A DNA stretch of 9,103 nucleotides from Desulfobacca acetoxidans (GTDB lineage: Bacteria; Desulfobacterota; Desulfobaccia; Desulfobaccales; 0-14-0-80-60-11). The position numbers and the translations under genes were made by a program. The notes below the pieces were generated by a model. The model was not told where the DNA came from. It saw only the letters and a list, made by a program, of their open reading frames with translations, and searched no databases. Positions 6,230 to 9,103 of this stretch are shown here, piece by piece; positions within the stretch are counted from its first letter, which is position 1; each line of letters begins with the position of its first letter. Location of the stretch: contig DZCR01000133.1 in assembly GCA_022736495.1 (NCBI GenBank), forward strand, positions 1-9,103, in the 5' to 3' direction.

Positions 6230-8134
6230 ATGGAAGCGGCTGACTTGCACAGAGACTCGGAGTGCAGCCCGATGCGGTCCCTGCGCATTTTAATTCTGGA
6301 AGATCTGCCCAGCGATGCCGAGCTCATGACCTATGAGCTGCGGCAAGCCAAAATCGACTTTTCTCACCGGTGCGTCACTGACCGGGAACAATTTCTCACT
6401 GGCCTGGCTGAAGAAAGGCTGGATGTGATCCTATCGGATTTCCACCTCCCGGGTTTCGATGGCCTGGAAGCCCTGGCCCTGGCTCAGGCCAAACTGCCTG
6501 ATGTGCCCTTTATCTTTGTCTCCGGGGCTATGGGTGAGGAAGTGGCCATCGAATCCTTGAAGCGCGGGGCCACCGATTATGTTCTCAAAGACCACATCGT
6601 CCGGTTGGGCCCCGCCGTCAAACGGGCCCTGCGGGAGGCCGAAGAGCGCCAGGAGCGCCGCCAGACTCGGGCCGCGCTGCGGGACAGCGAGGAACGATAC
6701 CGCCTCCTGCTCAAAAACATCCCGGCCGTAGTCTATAAAGGCTACCTGGATTGCGGGGTGGATTTCGTCGATGAGAAGGTAGAAGAACTTACCGGCTATG
6801 CCAAGAGCGACTTTGATTCCCGGAAAATGGTCTGGTCGGACGTCTTGCCCCCGGAGGAAAGACCGAAATTTAAACAGGCCTTCCTGGAAGGACTGAGAGG
6901 TTCCAAGTCCTATATCCGGGAATACCGGGTCAAGCGCAAGACCGGAGAGATTATCTGGGTTCAGGACCGGGGCCAAATCGTCTGTGGCCCGGACGGTCAG
7001 GTGGAATACATCAGCGGCGTCTTCTTTGACATCACCGAACGCCAAAAGGTGGAAGAGGCCCTGCGGGAGAGCGAAAACCGCTTCGCCTCCTTTATGCGCT
7101 ACCTCCCCGGCATCGCCTTTATGCAGGATGTCCAGGGGCGGTATCTCTATGTCAATGAAACCTGGAAGCGGGTTCAGCCGCGCCAACTTCACGCCGGGAA
7201 GGGCGAGGCCACCCCTGAGGCGGAGCCGGTCCAGAACGCCGTTCACTTTACGGAGAGCGATCGGCGGGTCATCACCCGGGGGGAGCCGGTCCAGAACATC
7301 CAAGAGATTTCCCAGGATGACGGCGTCCATATCTGGCTGGTCAATAAATTTCCCATTCTGGACCAAGCCGGCCAACCCATTCTCATCGGCGCGGTGGGCA
7401 TAGACATTACCCGGCGGCGGCGGGCCGAGGAAGCCCTGTGGGAATCGGAGCAGCGACTGCGTTTCCTCACCTCCCAGCTCCTCACCGCCCAGGAACAGGA
7501 ACGGAAGCGGATATCCATGGAGCTGCACGATGAGCTGGGACAGAGCCTGGCGGTCTTGAAGCTCCAGGTCCGGGCCATCGAACGGGGTTTGGAGGATTCT
7601 CAGCAGGACCTAAAGATGGAGTGCCGGGAATTGCTGGAATATCTGGATGGGGTGATCGACAATGTCCGGCGCATTTCCCGGGATCTGAGCCCCGCCATCC
7701 TGGAAGATCTGGGCCTGCAATCGGCCCTGAAATACTTGATTGATGGGGTCAGCAAGCATTATACGGTCTCCCATTCCTTTGAAGTGGAGGACTTGGATCA
7801 TCTCTTTACCTCTGACGCCCAGATCATCATCTACCGCATCTTTCAGGAATGCTTGACCAACATCTCGAGGCACGCCGGGGCCAGCCAGGTCTCCATTGCG
7901 GTGCGCAAAAAGGATGAGTTGGTCTCCATTGTCGTGGCGGACAACGGGGCGGGGTTTGATCTGACCCAGATCGCGGCCCGGCGGCTCACCGGCCGGGGAC
8001 TGGGTCTGGCCGCCCTGAACGAACGGGCCCGGATGTTGGGCGGCACTCTGGAAATCCGGAGCCAGACCGGAGCCGGCACCACGGTGACCTGCATCATTCC
8101 CATCGGTCACCTCTATGAGTCAACCGTCCGTTGA
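6230..8134 (+). CDS. Receiver-PAS-PAS histidine kinase of the NarX/HisKA_3 type
   Basis: A cytoplasmic 634-residue sensor kinase without membrane segments. The order is: receiver (about 16-130; Glu24/Asp25, acceptor Asp70 in L-S-D-F-H-L-P, Ser98, Lys120), a charged helical linker (about 130-155), PAS 1 with PAC (about 152-272), PAS 2 with PAC (about 278-395; ends D-I-T-R-R), HisKA_3 dimerisation domain (about 410-490; His433 in R-I-S-M-E-L-H-D-E-L-G-Q-S-L), and HATPase_c (about 528-626; N-box E-C-L-T-N-I-S-R-H-A, D-N-G-A-G-F-D at 571, G-R-G-L-G-L at 588). This kinase class normally pairs with NarL/FixJ regulators, and one lies directly downstream. The PAS domains should sense a soluble or bound ligand; none can be named. 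An ATG at 6272-6274, with GGAG 9 bases upstream, removes 14 unconserved residues and starts right at the receiver; it is a serious alternative start. A 16-base direct repeat occurs in PAS 2. Confidence 0.93.
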   Translation: MEAADLHRDSECSPMRSLRILILEDLPSDAELMTYELRQAKIDFSHRCVTDREQFLTGLAEERLDVILSDFHLPGFDGLEALALAQAKLPDVPFIFVSGAMGEEVAIESLKRGATDYVLKDHIVRLGPAVKRALREAEERQERRQTRAALRDSEERYRLLLKNIPAVVYKGYLDCGVDFVDEKVEELTGYAKSDFDSRKMVWSDVLPPEERPKFKQAFLEGLRGSKSYIREYRVKRKTGEIIWVQDRGQIVCGPDGQVEYISGVFFDITERQKVEEALRESENRFASFMRYLPGIAFMQDVQGRYLYVNETWKRVQPRQLHAGKGEATPEAEPVQNAVHFTESDRRVITRGEPVQNIQEISQDDGVHIWLVNKFPILDQAGQPILIGAVGIDITRRRRAEEALWESEQRLRFLTSQLLTAQEQERKRISMELHDELGQSLAVLKLQVRAIERGLEDSQQDLKMECRELLEYLDGVIDNVRRISRDLSPAILEDLGLQSALKYLIDGVSKHYTVSHSFEVEDLDHLFTSDAQIIIYRIFQECLTNISRHAGASQVSIAVRKKDELVSIVVADNGAGFDLTQIAARRLTGRGLGLAALNERARMLGGTLEIRSQTGAGTTVTCIIPIGHLYESTVR

Positions 8135-8221
8135 TAGAGGGGTTTCCTTTTTAGAGAAAGCAGAACCCAGAAGGATTTCTGTCTCCCCTTGCCGATTGCA
8201 GGATAATAACGGAGGCGCCCG

Positions 8222-8896
8222 ATGCAGAGCTCTTTCAAGATCTTGTTGGCCGATGACCACGTGATGTTTCGCCGGGGCGTCCGCAGGATTATTCAAGGGA
8301 TTAACAATGTGGAAGTGGTGGGGGAAGCCAGCGATGGTTTAGAGCTCTTGCGACTCCTGAGGGAGCTCGATCCCAACCTGGTCATCATGGATATCTCCAT
8401 GCCCAACCTCCGGGGCCTGGAGGCCACTCGGGAGATCAAATGCGTCGATCCCCGGATCAAGGTTTTGATCCTGACCATGCACAAAGATCGGGAATACCTG
8501 TACCATGCCTTGACCGCAGGCGCAGAAGGATATTTACTCAAGGAAGACGCCGACGGTGAGTTGATTTCGGCCATCGAGACGCTGCGCAAGGGCGGCACCT
8601 TCATCTCATCACTGCTCTCCGGTCAAATGGCCGACATCTTTGTGGATAAGTTTCGGCCCGGCCGCGAGCAATTGACCGCCCCCGAGGAACCCCTCACCAC
8701 CAGGGAACGGGAAATCATCAAGCTCATCGCCGAAGGCAAATCCAGCAAGGAGATCGGCGAACTCCTCTTTATCAGCAGCCGGACGGTCCAGCATCACCGC
8801 GCCAATATCATGAGAAAATTGGACCTCAAGAAAACCGCGGATTTGGTGAAGTACGCCATTCAAAAGGGCTATATCATGGCAGCCGCCGGACTGTGA
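8222..8896 (+). CDS. NarL/FixJ-family DNA-binding response regulator
   Basis: A 224-residue transcription regulator with an N-terminal receiver and a C-terminal LuxR-type helix-turn-helix. The receiver has Asp11/Asp12, acceptor Asp57 in I-M-D-I-S-M-P, Thr85 and Lys107. The DNA-binding domain (about 157-215) shows the typical L-T-T-R-E-R-E-I-I-K-L-I-A-E-G-K-S-S-K-E-I-G start and S-S-R-T-V-Q-H-H-R-A-N-I-M-R-K-L recognition region. Length and order are standard for the family. It is the probable DNA-binding output of the kinase encoded 87 bases upstream; the gap shows no strong terminator, so it is likely in the same operon. GGAG stands 7 bases before the ATG. Its targets are unknown. Candidates in the window are its own operon's promoter region and the divergent hyp promoter, but no binding site can be assigned. 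Confidence 0.96.
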   Translation: MQSSFKILLADDHVMFRRGVRRIIQGINNVEVVGEASDGLELLRLLRELDPNLVIMDISMPNLRGLEATREIKCVDPRIKVLILTMHKDREYLYHALTAGAEGYLLKEDADGELISAIETLRKGGTFISSLLSGQMADIFVDKFRPGREQLTAPEEPLTTREREIIKLIAEGKSSKEIGELLFISSRTVQHHRANIMRKLDLKKTADLVKYAIQKGYIMAAAGL

Positions 8897-8931
8897 CGAG
8901 GCTGGTTTTCCCGGCGCCCACCATTTTTTTT
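8884..8931 (+). terminator. Weak candidate terminator after the NarL-type regulator
   Basis: CGCCGG (8884-8889, inside the last codons) can pair with CCGGCG (8911-8916), and a run of eight T follows at 8924-8931. The 21-base loop and the 7-base gap between stem and T run are not canonical. It may still end the operon, since no other candidate follows. Confidence 0.3.
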
Positions 8932-9031
8932 AAAAATTTCGCACCTCTTGAGTTTTCCCTCCATAGTTGCGGCTGCGCCTCGGCGTAATCATATAAGTTG
9001 CGTTCATAGAAGTAAGATATACCACTGTCTT

Positions 9032-9092
9032 GTAGGGGCGCACCTGCGTGTGCGCCATCGAGCCAGGGCGGACACATGGGTCCGCCCCCTAC
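9032..9092. repeat. Double-hairpin palindromic repeat
   Basis: Outer arms GTAGGGG (9032-9038) and CCCCTAC (9086-9092) are inverted copies. Between them are two tandem hairpins of the same design: GGCGCAC/GTGCGCC (9037-9056, 6-base loop) and GGCGGAC/GTCCGCC (9067-9086, 6-base loop), each with a 7-bp perfect stem. The GTAGGGGCG...CGCCCCTAC layout is like dispersed extragenic palindromes I know from delta-proteobacterial and other genomes. The bases before it (8932-9031) show nothing I can name. Confidence 0.7.
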
Positions 9093-9103
9093 GAAAAATA
9101 AAT

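Noticed and set aside
6431..7528. 365-codon open frame on the minus strand across the kinase
   Set aside because: It is an antisense shadow of the receiver and PAS coding region, with no family features.
1..9103. CRISPR array, tRNA, rRNA or transposase
   Set aside because: No regularly spaced repeats, cloverleaf, rRNA-like stretch or transposase motif was seen on either strand.

Overview
The window reads as part of a GC-rich bacterial chromosome. An anaerobic delta-proteobacterium (Desulfobacterota) is my best guess, from the hyp operon, the style of the signalling proteins and the hairpin repeats. No marker gene is present, so this is inference.

The left 5.3 kb is on the minus strand and holds a [NiFe]-hydrogenase maturation operon in the order hypF (2893-5208), hypC (2496-2717), hypD (1421-2509), a gene I do not recognise (63-1334), and the first codons of hypE at the window edge (1-76). 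HypF and HypE make the cyanide ligands, and HypC and HypD carry and assemble the Fe(CN)2CO unit. The unrecognised gene encodes a single-pass membrane-anchored protein of 423 residues. It is clearly AT-richer than its neighbours and sits between hypD and hypE, which are normally adjacent. A 25-bp inverted repeat (2779-2924) lies between hypF and hypC, and one arm of it encodes the last residues of HypF.

Between hypF and the next gene is a divergent intergenic region of about 550 bases (5209-5755). It holds AT-rich promoter-like sequence and then about 290 bases dense in complementary segments (5448-5736). These include a nested fold with a possible pseudoknot and a competing hairpin just before a ribosome binding site. 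I could not assign it to a known RNA class.

The right part is on the plus strand and is a signalling operon: a stand-alone Rcp1-type receiver (5756-6208), a receiver-PAS-PAS-HisKA_3 histidine kinase (6230-8134), and a NarL/FixJ-type DNA-binding response regulator (8222-8896). The kinase probably phosphorylates the NarL-type regulator, and the two extra receivers probably modulate or relay phosphate. The last 200 bases contain no gene, but end in a compact double-hairpin repeat (9032-9092).
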